Shown in pieces: positions 6,160 to 13,990 of a DNA stretch of 15,484 nt. Every line of letters starts with the position of its first letter. Position 1 is the stretch's first letter. The translations under genes were made by a program, and so were the position numbers. The stretch is taken from assembly GCA_015062715.1 (NCBI GenBank), contig SUUD01000022.1, forward strand, positions 1-15,484, written 5' to 3'. Source of the stretch: Olsenella sp. GTDB taxonomy: Bacteria; Actinomycetota; Coriobacteriia; Coriobacteriales; Atopobiaceae. The notes under the pieces are model-generated. The model was not told the DNA's origin. It saw nothing but the letters and a program-made list of their open reading frames with translations, and ran no database searches.

Positions 6160-8193
6160 CTACTCCATCGCCGTGTCAATGCTCTCGGTCACGTCGTCGG
6201 GCTCGTCGTAGATGCTCCCCAGCGTGTCGCGGACGGCGTACATGGCCGACGTGGCACCGAAGCCGCCCTTCTCGATGACGGCCGCGACCACGTACTTGGG
6301 GGACTCTATGGGCGAGAAGGCGACGAACCATCCCGTGGCGGGGTCGTTGCCGATCTCGCCCGAGCCGGTCTTGCCCGCCACGTCGTGGCTGAGGTTGAGG
6401 AAGTGCTGCGTCATGGACTCGGACTCCTCGTAGATGACGCCCTTGAGCCCGTCGATGACCAGGTCGAAGTTCTCCTTGGACTCCTCGGGGGCGTTGAGCA
6501 CCTCTGGCTTGTACTCGATGACCGAGCCGCCCGCATGCGACTGGATGGACTTGAGGACATGCGGCTTCCAGATGGTTCCCCGGTTGGCGATGCCCATGTA
6601 CACGCAGGCCATCTGGATGGGCGTGACCAGGAGGTCGCCCTGACCGATGGCGATGTTCGTGGTGTCGCCACCCTGCCAGGTGCGGTCGGCCTCGGAGTAG
6701 TCGGAGAAGTAGTTCCACTTCCACTCGGCGTCGGGAACGCGCCCGACCGCCTCGCTCGGGAGGTCTATCTGGCACGACTTGCCCAGGCCCCAGCGGCGGA
6801 AGGTCTCCTGCAGGCCCTCCTTGTTGTCGTCGCTCAGGAAGAAGCCCTTCGCGATCTCGTAGAAGACGACGTCGCAGGAGTAGGTGATGCCGTCGCGCAG
6901 GGAGAGGCCGCCGTGGCCGTCGTGGTTCCAGCAGTACTTCCCGTACTCGCGGCCAAAGCCCGTCCAGAAGCCCTCGCAGACGTAGTGCGAGTCCTTCGTG
7001 GCGATGCCGTAGTCGAGGGCGGCGAAGGTCGAGAGCGGCTTGATGGTCGACGCCGACATGTACTGGCCGGAGACGGCGCGGTTGACCATGGGCCAGTCGG
7101 CCTTCTCGGAGGAGATCTGGGCCCAGTCGTCGGCGGAGATGCCGCCGATGAAGGCGCTCGGCGAGAAGGTCGGGGCGCTGGCGAGCGCGAGGACGCCGCC
7201 GTCGGTCGCGTCCAGGACGACGACCGCCCCGGCCTTGCAGGAGGCGTTGCCCTTGTCGCGGGAGGCCTGGATGGCATGGGCGAGCCCCGCCTCGGCGCCG
7301 CGCTGGATCTTCGCGTCGATGGTCAGGACGACGTCCGAGCCGCTCGTGGGGGCCACCGAGGTCGACTGCTCGACGACGCGGCCGTTGGCGTCGACGTAGA
7401 CGACCTGCTCGCCGCGAATGCCCTGCAGCACGCTCTCGTACTGGTACTCGACGCCCGACTGGCCGACGGTGTCGCCCGCCTCGTAGGAGATGGACCCCAG
7501 GTCGCCCTCGGCGGCCGCGTCGAGCTGCTCCTGCGTGGGGTTGCCCGTGTAGCCCAGGACGTGCGCCGCGAGATCGCCGTTGGGGTAGATGCGCTGGGTA
7601 CGCTCCTCGACCGACGCGCCCTCGAACACGTCGGGGTGCTCGCCGATGTAGGCCACCTGTCGCAGGTTGACGTCGGCGGCCACCGTCCTGAGGTTCTGCG
7701 CGCCCTCCGTCTCGCTCTGGATCTTGCGCCGCACGGCGACGTAGGGCATGCCGAGCATGTTGGCCAGGAGCCGCACCTTGACGTCGTCGTCGAGGATATC
7801 CTTGTTTGCCACGACGGCCAGGCTCGGCCTGTTGCTGACCAGCTCGATGCCGTTGCGGTCGATGATCCTGCCGCGCGCGGCGCGCGTCGTCACCGTGCGC
7901 GTGCGGTTGGACTCGGCGAGCTCGGCGTAGTCGTCTGACGACAGGAGCTGCATCCCCCAGAGGCGGGCCAGGATCACGCCGAGGACGCCGCCGGTGACGA
8001 CCGACAGCCCCTGCAGCCTATGCTTGAACCCCTTCTCGGGGGAGTTGTCGTCGCCGCCCGACGCCCGGGGCGTCTGCCCCCCGATGTCCAGCTTGAACGT
8101 GCCGCCCTGCGAGCTCAGGATGAGGTACGCGAAGACGGTCGAGGCCAGGGCGGCCACGAGGATGATGACGAGGATGATGGAACCCATGCTCAC
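6160..8193 (-). CDS. mrdA: Penicillin-binding protein 2 (class B transpeptidase of the elongasome)
   Basis: This 677-residue class B PBP cross-links peptidoglycan in partnership with RodA. The dimerisation domain begins after the membrane anchor (RTVTTRAARGRIIDRNGIELVSNRP, split around residues 100-123). The transpeptidase domain has the catalytic Ser382-T-I-Lys385, the SxD motif Ser439-Cys-Asp441 (YSCDVVFYE) and Lys608-Thr-Gly610 (GKTGSGE). GGDTTNIAIGQGDLLVTPIQMA is also typical. An extra hydrophobic segment at about 5-27 precedes the usual anchor at about 62-84, so the protein may be a two-segment membrane protein. I use GTG at 8193, preceded by GGTGA with 6-base spacing; ATG at 8187 (two codons later) is the alternative. 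The gene lies 15 bases after mreD. Confidence 0.94.
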   Translation of the reverse strand: MSMGSIILVIILVAALASTVFAYLILSSQGGTFKLDIGGQTPRASGGDDNSPEKGFKHRLQGLSVVTGGVLGVILARLWGMQLLSSDDYAELAESNRTRTVTTRAARGRIIDRNGIELVSNRPSLAVVANKDILDDDVKVRLLANMLGMPYVAVRRKIQSETEGAQNLRTVAADVNLRQVAYIGEHPDVFEGASVEERTQRIYPNGDLAAHVLGYTGNPTQEQLDAAAEGDLGSISYEAGDTVGQSGVEYQYESVLQGIRGEQVVYVDANGRVVEQSTSVAPTSGSDVVLTIDAKIQRGAEAGLAHAIQASRDKGNASCKAGAVVVLDATDGGVLALASAPTFSPSAFIGGISADDWAQISSEKADWPMVNRAVSGQYMSASTIKPLSTFAALDYGIATKDSHYVCEGFWTGFGREYGKYCWNHDGHGGLSLRDGITYSCDVVFYEIAKGFFLSDDNKEGLQETFRRWGLGKSCQIDLPSEAVGRVPDAEWKWNYFSDYSEADRTWQGGDTTNIAIGQGDLLVTPIQMACVYMGIANRGTIWKPHVLKSIQSHAGGSVIEYKPEVLNAPEESKENFDLVIDGLKGVIYEESESMTQHFLNLSHDVAGKTGSGEIGNDPATGWFVAFSPIESPKYVVAAVIEKGGFGATSAMYAVRDTLGSIYDEPDDVTESIDTAME

Positions 8194-8208
8194 GACGCGT
8201 CACCGGAC

Positions 8209-8772
8209 CTAGCCGCGCAGCCGCTTGCCACCAAGGGCCGACGAGCCCGCGCCGCCGGAGAATGCGGAGCCGCCGCGATTGCCCCGTGACCCCACGACCA
8301 GGTACGGGACGAAGAGCACGCAGTCAAGGATGACCGCGGGGACGAGCCTGGCGACGAGCAGCTCGAAGATGCCGGCGGAAGACCCCGAGACGAGCAGGCC
8401 GATGGCATAGGCGAGCTCGACGCAGCAGGCACAGGCCAGAAACGCCCGCGCCGAGCCGGGCGGGTCGTCGGCCAGGCGGTTGCGCACCTCACGGCCCAGG
8501 ACGAACGACGCCACGGTGAGCTCGAGGGCCATGAGGCCGATGGGGCCCGTCGTGGTCAGGTCATAGGCGAGTCCCGCCACGAAGCCCATGATGACGCCGG
8601 CCTCGCCACCCATGGTGAGGGCGGCATAGGCTGCCAGGCAGAGCATGGCGTTCGCCCTCCCCGCCCCGAGCCCGACGTTGGGCGCGAGCGCGAGGTGGAC
8701 GAGCAGGCTCAAGACTGCCGCAGCCCACTGGACGTGCCGCGTGCGAGTGGTGTTCTTCACCTGCATGGCCAT
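8209..8772 (-). CDS. mreD: MreD, rod-shape-determining membrane protein
   Basis: This 187-residue, very hydrophobic protein has about five or six membrane segments between residues 14 and 160. The features GFVAGLAYDLTTTGPIGLMALELT (about 63-86) match the MreD region GxxxGLxxDxxxxxxxG. It is a membrane partner of MreC in the elongation machinery. The C-terminus (about 163-187) is a glycine/serine-rich basic tail, probably cytoplasmic. The ATG overlaps the mreC stop by one base (TGATG), so translation is likely coupled; a second ATG two codons later is possible. Sequence conservation in MreD is low, and the call relies partly on its place between mreC and the PBP2 gene. Confidence 0.88.
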   Translation of the reverse strand: MAMQVKNTTRTRHVQWAAAVLSLLVHLALAPNVGLGAGRANAMLCLAAYAALTMGGEAGVIMGFVAGLAYDLTTTGPIGLMALELTVASFVLGREVRNRLADDPPGSARAFLACACCVELAYAIGLLVSGSSAGIFELLVARLVPAVILDCVLFVPYLVVGSRGNRGGSAFSGGAGSSALGGKRLRG

Positions 8773-9758
8773 CAGGCACCATCCCCCTCGTCCGACGACT
8801 CGTCGGAGGGGGCCGCCTCGGCGGACGACGCGTCGGCGCCCTCGGCGTCCGTGCCCTGGCTGAGCGCCTCGGCCGCCGCGATGTCCTCGGCCGTGGCCTG
8901 CTGGTCCTCGGAGAGGGCCGTGATGATCAGGACCTCCTCCTGCAGGCCGGGCGACGAGGGCGCCCGGACGGTGATGTCGTAGTAGAGCGAGCCCGACGAG
9001 CGCTCGACGCTCTCGACGGTGCCCAGCATGAGGCCCTTGGGAAAGACGCCGCCCAGGCCGCTCGTGACGACGATGTCACCGACGTTGACCTCCTGGTCGG
9101 TGCGCACGAGGGCGAGGTGGATCGTCCCGTCCGCAGACCCGCGCAGCATGCCCTGGGCACGGCTCGACTGGACCATCGCCGATACCGAGGAGGACTCGTC
9201 GGAGATGAGGCGCACGACCGAGGAGTTTGGGCCGCACTCGATGACCTGCCCGATGATGCCGGACGAGTCGGCGACCGCCATGCCCTGCGCGACGCCGGAC
9301 GAGGTCCCCTTGTCGATCGTGACCGTCGACGTCCAGCTGTCGGAGGAGCCCGATATGACGCGGGCCGCGGTCGACTGGAGGCGATAGGCGCTCTTGAGGT
9401 CGAGCAGGTCCTGGAGGCGCTCGGCGGTGAGCTGCGACTCCTGGAGCTGTGCCACCGTGGCGCGCAGCTCCTCGTTCTCCTGCTCGAGCTCGGTCAGGGT
9501 GGCCTCGTCGGCCGTGAGGTTCCTGAAGACGTCGCCGAGGCCGGTCGTCGGGGCGACGACGAACGAGCCGACCGCCCTGACGGGTGACGTGACGAGCGAT
9601 ACGGCCGAGCGCACGGCGTCCAGCGGCGCGAACCCGCGGACGCTGAGCGTGAACAGGACGATGGAGACGAGGCACAGGATGGCGCAGAGCCTTCCGCCCG
9701 CGCCGGAGTCCTTGCCCTGTCCCAAGCCCTTGAAAGGTCCGTACGAGAGGGACGCCAT
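8772..9758 (-). CDS. mreC: MreC, rod-shape-determining protein
   Basis: This 328-residue bitopic protein links cytoplasmic MreB with the periplasmic side of PBP2. It has a short cytoplasmic N-terminus, one membrane segment at about 23-40, a coiled coil at about 82-122 (heptad-like LEQENEELRATVAQLQES) and the MreC beta-barrel domain at about 128-280, including DKGTSSGVAQGMAV, GIIGQVIE and VVTSGLGGVFPKGLMLGTV. After the barrel comes an unusual tail of about 45 residues rich in Ala, Ser, Asp and Glu (283-328), probably disordered and outside the membrane. The ATG has an AGGAAG ribosome site that overlaps the mreB stop, 10 bases away. Confidence 0.95.
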   Translation of the reverse strand: MASLSYGPFKGLGQGKDSGAGGRLCAILCLVSIVLFTLSVRGFAPLDAVRSAVSLVTSPVRAVGSFVVAPTTGLGDVFRNLTADEATLTELEQENEELRATVAQLQESQLTAERLQDLLDLKSAYRLQSTAARVISGSSDSWTSTVTIDKGTSSGVAQGMAVADSSGIIGQVIECGPNSSVVRLISDESSSVSAMVQSSRAQGMLRGSADGTIHLALVRTDQEVNVGDIVVTSGLGGVFPKGLMLGTVESVERSSGSLYYDITVRAPSSPGLQEEVLIITALSEDQQATAEDIAAAEALSQGTDAEGADASSAEAAPSDESSDEGDGA

Positions 9759-9768
9759 GTGCCGCTTC

Positions 9769-10809
9769 CTAGCCGGCGCTCTGGACGAAGCCGCCCGAGA
9801 GCGCGTTGGCCTCGAGGACCTTCGCGCAGCCGTTGACGACGTTCTCGAGCGCCGTGGGGCTCACGTTGACGGGGACGCCCGTCTCGTCGCGCAGGCGGGA
9901 GTCGAGGCCACGCAGCAGGCCGCCGCCACCCGTGAGCAGGATGCCGTAGTACATGAGGTCGGACGCGAGGTCGGGCGGGGTGAGGTCGAGCGCGTCCTTG
10001 ACGGCCTTCGTGACCTCGTCCAGCGGGCGGTCAAGGGCGCGGCGGATCTCCTCGCTCTCGATGCGCACCGACTTGGGCAGTCCGCTCATGACGTCGCGGC
10101 CGTTGACCTCGACGTCAAGCTCCTCGCGCAGCGGCGCGGCGGAGCCCACCTTGATCTTGATGTCCTCGGCCGTGCGCTCGCCGATGGAGAGGTTGTAGGC
10201 GTCGCGCACGTGCTGGAGGATGGTCTGGTCGAACTCGTCGCCTGCCGTGCGAATCGACTGGGAGACCACGATGCCGCCCATGGCGATGACGGCGACCTCG
10301 GTCGTGCCGCCGCCGATGTCGACGACCATGGAACCCGTGGGATCCTCGATGGGCAGGTCGGCGCCGATGGCGGCGGCCATGGGTTCCTCGATGAGGAAGG
10401 CCTGGCGAGCACCGGCCGTGATGGTCGCCTCGAAGACCGCGCGCTTCTCGACCGAGGTGACGCCCGAGGGGACGCACACGACGACGCGCGGACGCGGCGA
10501 CCAGGGGTAGCGGCGCTCGCGGGCCTTCTCGATGAAGTAGCGGAGCATGACCTCGGTGACGTCGAAGTCAGCGATGACGCCGTCCTTGAGCGGACGGACG
10601 GCCACGATCGAGCCGGGCGTGCGGCCGACCATGCGCTTTGCGTCCGCACCCACCGCGAGCACGCGGTTCTCGTTCTTGTCGATGGCGACGACGGAGGGCT
10701 CGTTGAGCACGATGCCCTGCCCCCTCACCGAGACGAGGGTGTTGGCCGTGCCCAGGTCGATGGCGAGGTCCCCGCCATACTCCCCGAAGATGGTGTCAAG
10801 GATCGACAT
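9769..10809 (-). CDS. mreB: MreB, bacterial actin homologue
   Basis: This 346-residue cytoskeletal ATPase polymerises under the membrane and guides the elongasome. Actin-fold motifs are intact: phosphate-1 DLAIDLGTANT (14-24), GRTPGSIVAVRPLKDGVIADFD (62-83), LIEEPMAAAIGADLPIEDP (139-157), phosphate-2 VVDIGGGTTEVAV (162-174) and the adenosine-site GILLTGGGGLLRGLD near the C-terminus. I chose ATG 10809 (MSILDTIFGEYGG). A TTG five codons upstream is in frame, but a GAGAGG sits directly against it with no spacing. The Shine-Dalgarno for the ATG is itself not strong. The 48-base gap from the TPR gene holds no clear promoter. Confidence 0.96.
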   Translation of the reverse strand: MSILDTIFGEYGGDLAIDLGTANTLVSVRGQGIVLNEPSVVAIDKNENRVLAVGADAKRMVGRTPGSIVAVRPLKDGVIADFDVTEVMLRYFIEKARERRYPWSPRPRVVVCVPSGVTSVEKRAVFEATITAGARQAFLIEEPMAAAIGADLPIEDPTGSMVVDIGGGTTEVAVIAMGGIVVSQSIRTAGDEFDQTILQHVRDAYNLSIGERTAEDIKIKVGSAAPLREELDVEVNGRDVMSGLPKSVRIESEEIRRALDRPLDEVTKAVKDALDLTPPDLASDLMYYGILLTGGGGLLRGLDSRLRDETGVPVNVSPTALENVVNGCAKVLEANALSGGFVQSAG

Positions 10810-10857
10810 CTTTGCTTCTACCAACCTCTCGCTAGTCCTGTGTCGAGGCGCGCCCGG

Positions 10858-12249
10858 CTAGGCCGACGCGTCCTCGCCCGACTCTTCCTGCTCGGCACCG
10901 TCCTCGGGCACTGCCTCGCCCTCGACGGTCTCGGTGCCCTCGCCCTCGTACGTGGCGTCGCCCTCGAGCGCGGGGTAGTCGAGCTCGACCGTGGCGATCT
11001 TCCACGTGAGGCCGTCGCGGCCGAGCGTGATGGTGTATCTCTGCTGACCGCCGTCAGGAAGGGTCGCCGTGACCTTGGCGGTCGAGGTCGTCATGTCCTG
11101 GTCGATGCCGTCGACCGTGACCGTCGACCCGGAGGGGATGATGAGCCTGATGGAGTCCTTGGCGTCCTCGGACATGCCCGTGACGAGGTACTCGCCGATG
11201 TCGCCGTTGTCGGTGACGGTCGCGAAGAGGGACTCGATCTGGGCCTGCTGGGTGGGCCAGCCAAAGCCGCGATAGTAGAGGAAGCCGGCGCCCGCCGCGG
11301 CAAGCAGCGCGAGCACGAGGAGCGTGAGGAAGACCTTGAGGCCGGTGTGGTTGTGCTTGCGGCGCATGCGACGCCACTCGCGGTCCTGCTGCATGAGGTC
11401 CTCTTCGGTGACCTCGAAGAAGCCGGTGTCCTCGGGCGACGGCATCATCTCGCCGGACTTGCCGAGCGGGTCGAGCGGGTCGTAGCCGCCCGTGCCGCCG
11501 TAGCCCGCGGCCGAGAGGAAGGCGTCCGTGTCGGAGGGATGGGAGGCCGCCATGGCGGCGACCGCCTTCTGGGCCGCCTGCAGGGAGGCCTGCTGCTCGG
11601 GGGTGAGCTGGTAGCTGCCGTCGGCCGTGGCGTGCGAGAACGAGTCGATGGCCTCGCTCATGCGGTTGGCCGCGACGTAGGCACTGCCAAGCTCGGCGAA
11701 CAGCGAGCCCTGGTTGGCGGCGGGCGTCGAGAAGTCGAGGGCGGTGCGGTACGCCTCGATGGCGTCGACGGAGCGGCCGAGCTGCATGAAGCAGCTGCCG
11801 AGCTTGGCGAGGGCGACCGCCGGGTCGGGGTTGGCGTCGTCGATGGCTGCGTTGCGGAAGGCGATGCCCGCCTCGCGCACGTTGCCGCAGGCGAGCTGGG
11901 CGTTGCCGAGCGCGAGGTGCGCCTTGTAGGGCGTGGCGTACTCGGCGTCATGCGTCGCGTTGGTGAGCGCGCTCACCGCGCCCTGCGGGTCCCCCGCCGC
12001 CAAGAGGGCACGGCCCTGGTTGCAGGACAGCGCGCCGACCTTTCCGTAGGACGGGTCGGCAAGCGCCGCGGCGTAGGCATTGGCCGCGTCACGGTAGCGG
12101 CCGAGCTTCATGAGCGAGTTGCCCAGGAGGTGGTCGACGGCTCCCGCGAGCTCGCCGGCGCCCTTGCAACGGGAGAGGCCGGCGGCGGCAGTCGCCCAGT
12201 CTCCCCTCTGATAAGCCGACTTGGCCTGTTCGAATGCCTGTTGGTCCAC
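10858..12249 (-). CDS. Bitopic TPR-repeat membrane protein, function unknown
   Basis: This 463-residue protein has about six TPR-like helical repeats in residues 3-211 (for example LLGNSLMKLGRYRDAANAYA at 41-60, LALGNAQLACGNVREAGIAF at 112-131). A linker (about 235-290) and a basic stretch (RRMRRKHNHTGLK) precede one membrane segment at about 303-326. By the positive-inside rule the TPR domain is cytoplasmic and the C-terminal part (about 330-430, a small beta-rich domain with QQRYTITLGRDGLTWKIATVELDYP) is outside. The last 35 residues are an acidic tail. The start is GTG 12249, supported by AAGGAG 5 bases upstream. It lies directly before mreB in the same direction. TPRs bind proteins, so a scaffold for the wall-growth complex is plausible, but this is inference. 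Confidence 0.85.
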   Translation of the reverse strand: MDQQAFEQAKSAYQRGDWATAAAGLSRCKGAGELAGAVDHLLGNSLMKLGRYRDAANAYAAALADPSYGKVGALSCNQGRALLAAGDPQGAVSALTNATHDAEYATPYKAHLALGNAQLACGNVREAGIAFRNAAIDDANPDPAVALAKLGSCFMQLGRSVDAIEAYRTALDFSTPAANQGSLFAELGSAYVAANRMSEAIDSFSHATADGSYQLTPEQQASLQAAQKAVAAMAASHPSDTDAFLSAAGYGGTGGYDPLDPLGKSGEMMPSPEDTGFFEVTEEDLMQQDREWRRMRRKHNHTGLKVFLTLLVLALLAAAGAGFLYYRGFGWPTQQAQIESLFATVTDNGDIGEYLVTGMSEDAKDSIRLIIPSGSTVTVDGIDQDMTTSTAKVTATLPDGGQQRYTITLGRDGLTWKIATVELDYPALEGDATYEGEGTETVEGEAVPEDGAEQEESGEDASA

Positions 12250-12254
12250 GATGG

Positions 12255-12260
12255 CTCCTT
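12255..12260 (-). promoter_or_regulatory. Shine-Dalgarno supporting a GTG start for the TPR gene
   Basis: AAGGAG on the minus strand ends 5 bases before GTG 12249. No ATG lies at suitable spacing, so this site fixes a GTG start. Confidence 0.7.
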
Positions 12261-12293
12261 CTTGTGCGGTGGTTCCGGGGGACTGTCCTGCGA

Positions 12294-12836
12294 CTAGTGC
12301 TCGATCCGGATGCTCTTGATGACGTTACCGGCCCTGAGCTGGGCGATGACGGGGAAGTCGGCCTCGTCGGCCTGGCCGAAGACGGTGTAGCCCGAGTCAA
12401 GGCCGTGCTGGGGGCCGAGGCACAGGTAGAACTGGGACCCGGCGGAGTCGGGGTTCTGGGAGCGCGCCATGGCGAGCGCCCCGTCCTCGTGGCTGTTGTG
12501 CGGGTTGGTCGTGTACTCCTGGCGGATGCGGTAGCCGGGGCCGCCGGTCCCGGGACGGCCCGCGGGGCCGGGCATGCCGGAGGCGACCTGCTCGGGCGTC
12601 ATGTCGCGGGTGTTGGGGCAGCCTCCCTGGATGACGAACCCGGGGACGTAGCGGTGGAACTTGAGCCCGTCATAGAAGCCGGACTCGGCAAGCTCGACGA
12701 AGTTGCCCACGTGGATCGGGGCGTCGGTGCCGGCAAGGGTCACGTGGATGTCGCCGAGGTCGGTCTCGATGACGGCACGCTCGGTGCCGGTCGGCACGTA
12801 GCTCGGGGTGTAAAGCGGGTCTGCGAAAAATCCCAT
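12294..12836 (-). CDS. Cyclophilin-type peptidyl-prolyl cis-trans isomerase
   Basis: This 180-residue protein catalyses proline cis-trans isomerisation in protein folding. It has the cyclophilin active-site block FHRYVPGFVIQGG, with the catalytic-type Arg in FHR, the Gln in IQGG, and ALAMARSQNPDSAGSQFYLCL. The later SGYTVFG has Tyr at the position often His. An insert of roughly 15-20 residues (NTRDMTPEQVASGMPGPAGR) separates the GGCP turn from GTGGPGY, making this loop longer than in compact bacterial cyclophilins. There is no signal peptide, so it is likely cytoplasmic. ATG 12836 has a GGAAGGA ribosome site; an in-frame upstream start would add 14 residues without support. It is followed after 44 bases by the TPR gene and preceded by a promoter-like element. 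Confidence 0.94.
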   Translation of the reverse strand: MGFFADPLYTPSYVPTGTERAVIETDLGDIHVTLAGTDAPIHVGNFVELAESGFYDGLKFHRYVPGFVIQGGCPNTRDMTPEQVASGMPGPAGRPGTGGPGYRIRQEYTTNPHNSHEDGALAMARSQNPDSAGSQFYLCLGPQHGLDSGYTVFGQADEADFPVIAQLRAGNVIKSIRIEH

Positions 12837-12886
12837 GTGTCTTCCTTCCCGTGGTTCGCCTGGCACTCCACTTGGCATATGGATTG

Positions 12887-12895
12887 ATAATACCA
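12887..12895 (-). promoter_or_regulatory. Extended -10 promoter candidate for the cyclophilin-TPR genes
   Basis: The minus strand reads TGG-TATTAT: a -10 box matching 5 of 6 bases with the TGn extension. No good -35 box lies 16-18 bases upstream, which is typical of extended -10 promoters. Transcription would start near 12879, about 40 bases before the cyclophilin ATG. This AT-rich island stands out in a GC-rich window and lies just after the zinc-ribbon gene's stop. Confidence 0.5.
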
Positions 12896-12932
12896 GCTAG
12901 CGCTTGCGTTCACACTATCGGCACGAGCGCGG

Positions 12933-13934
12933 CTACGACTCGGGCGGCGGCGCGGGCGCCCATCCGGCATAGCGGTCGTGGAAGAGCGACATGTACGCGT
13001 TCCTGCCCATTCCGTTGTCGTCGACCGCCAGCGCGGCAGAGATCTCGCCGGAGGCTGCGGACGGGTCGTCGTAGGCAAGCGAGGTGTCCCAGGCGGCGAG
13101 CAGCGTGTCGGCGCGGTTCCTGAGCCAGTTGCCCAGCGTCGAGAGGTTCTCGGCGGTCTCAGCATACGTGCCCGACGACACGTCGACCTGGTCGAGCTCC
13201 GAGATGAGGTTGCTGACGTCGATGGCAATCGACGCCGCCTCGGACCTGCCCGCGGCGCGGGCATCGCGGTCCGCGCCCGTCGCCACGTCCTTGAAGAGCG
13301 CGACGTTCTCGTCGACGCGGTCGGCCAGGGCGCCCAGACGTTCGTAGATGTCGAGAAGCTGCTCGTAGGTCACCTGGTCGCCCGAGACGACCTCGAGCTC
13401 GCCCGCGTCCGAGTCCTGGCCGCTGAGGCGGTCGACCACCCCGGGGAAGCCCGCCTGCGAGGTGTCCCGCTCCACGGTGGCGCGTTGGTCGTAGGCCGAG
13501 ACGTCCCAGGGGTGCGAGAGCGCCAGAGCCGCCCCGCCCACGACGGCGAGGGCCACGGTGGCGACGAGCAGCATGGGCACGGGCTGGGCCTTCCGCTCCC
13601 CCGCGAGCTCGTCCTCGCGGTACTCCCCCGTCGCCGAGATGGCGCTCTCGATGCGCGGTATCGTCGTCGTCTCCTCGGCCGAGGGCTCGGGGCGCTCTTC
13701 GATCTGGGGGAGCTCGGCGGCCCAGGCGGGCGGCTCCCGCCGCTCGACGCGGCGCGCGATGGGGGTGCCGCACGAGGGGCAGCTCTCATGGCCCGTGGGG
13801 ACCAGGGCCCCGCACGAGGGGCAATAGTCGCCCTCGAGCGCGGCGAACGAGCGGGTCATGGAGAGGTCTGCCCTGCAGGCGGGGCAGACCTCCGAGACGT
13901 CGGGTATCTGGGTGTTGCAGAACGGGCAGATCAC
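12933..13934 (-). CDS. Zinc-ribbon, single-pass membrane protein of unknown function
   Basis: From GTG 13934 this is 333 residues. The N-terminus carries two CxxC...CxxC zinc ribbons, with cysteines at 3, 6, 17, 20 and 38, 41, 52, 55 (ICPFC, VCPAC, YCPSC, SCPSC). A Pro/Glu-rich linker (about 65-115) leads to one membrane segment at about 118-139. The remaining 190 or so residues are mostly helical and acidic, with no cysteine, probably outside the cell, ending in a proline-rich APAPPPES. An in-frame TTG four codons upstream lies inside the Shine-Dalgarno of the GTG, so GTG is preferred. Proteins of this layout are widespread in actinobacteria and usually uncharacterised. It lies 56 bases after the aconitase gene; I see no promoter in that gap. 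Confidence 0.82.
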   Translation of the reverse strand: MICPFCNTQIPDVSEVCPACRADLSMTRSFAALEGDYCPSCGALVPTGHESCPSCGTPIARRVERREPPAWAAELPQIEERPEPSAEETTTIPRIESAISATGEYREDELAGERKAQPVPMLLVATVALAVVGGAALALSHPWDVSAYDQRATVERDTSQAGFPGVVDRLSGQDSDAGELEVVSGDQVTYEQLLDIYERLGALADRVDENVALFKDVATGADRDARAAGRSEAASIAIDVSNLISELDQVDVSSGTYAETAENLSTLGNWLRNRADTLLAAWDTSLAYDDPSAASGEISAALAVDDNGMGRNAYMSLFHDRYAGWAPAPPPES

Positions 13935-13939
13935 GAATG

Positions 13940-13946
13940 CCTCCAA
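13940..13946 (-). promoter_or_regulatory. Shine-Dalgarno that decides the zinc-ribbon protein start
   Basis: TTGGAGG on the minus strand, with GGAGG ending 5 bases before GTG 13934. The alternative TTG start would be part of this ribosome site itself and has no site of its own. Confidence 0.75.
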
Positions 13947-13990
13947 CTGCTGCGGTGTGGTGGTGCGTCCTTGGTGGCGTTGTTCGTATG

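Noticed and set aside
6142..7938. 598-codon open frame on the plus strand, opposite the PBP2 gene
   Set aside because: Composition artefact of high GC; no recognisable domain and fully antisense to a gene with intact catalytic motifs.
10810..10824. Upstream TTG start for MreB
   Set aside because: The only purine-rich site abuts the TTG with no spacing, and MreB proteins commonly begin a few residues before the GGDLAIDLG block, as the ATG does.
9394..12297. 967-codon open frame on the plus strand, opposite mreC, mreB and the TPR gene
   Set aside because: It is antisense to three well-supported genes, is dominated by Arg, Gly, Ala, Val and Asp/Glu, and has no family motif. Long opposite-strand frames are expected in high-GC DNA.
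12837..12878. 14-residue upstream extension of the cyclophilin
   Set aside because: It would begin within the leader next to the promoter candidate and lacks a ribosome site, whereas ATG 12836 has GGAAGGA at good spacing.
13935..13990. Possible promoter or terminator between the aconitase and zinc-ribbon genes
   Set aside because: I found no -35/-10 pair and no convincing inverted repeat; only A/C-rich simple sequence.
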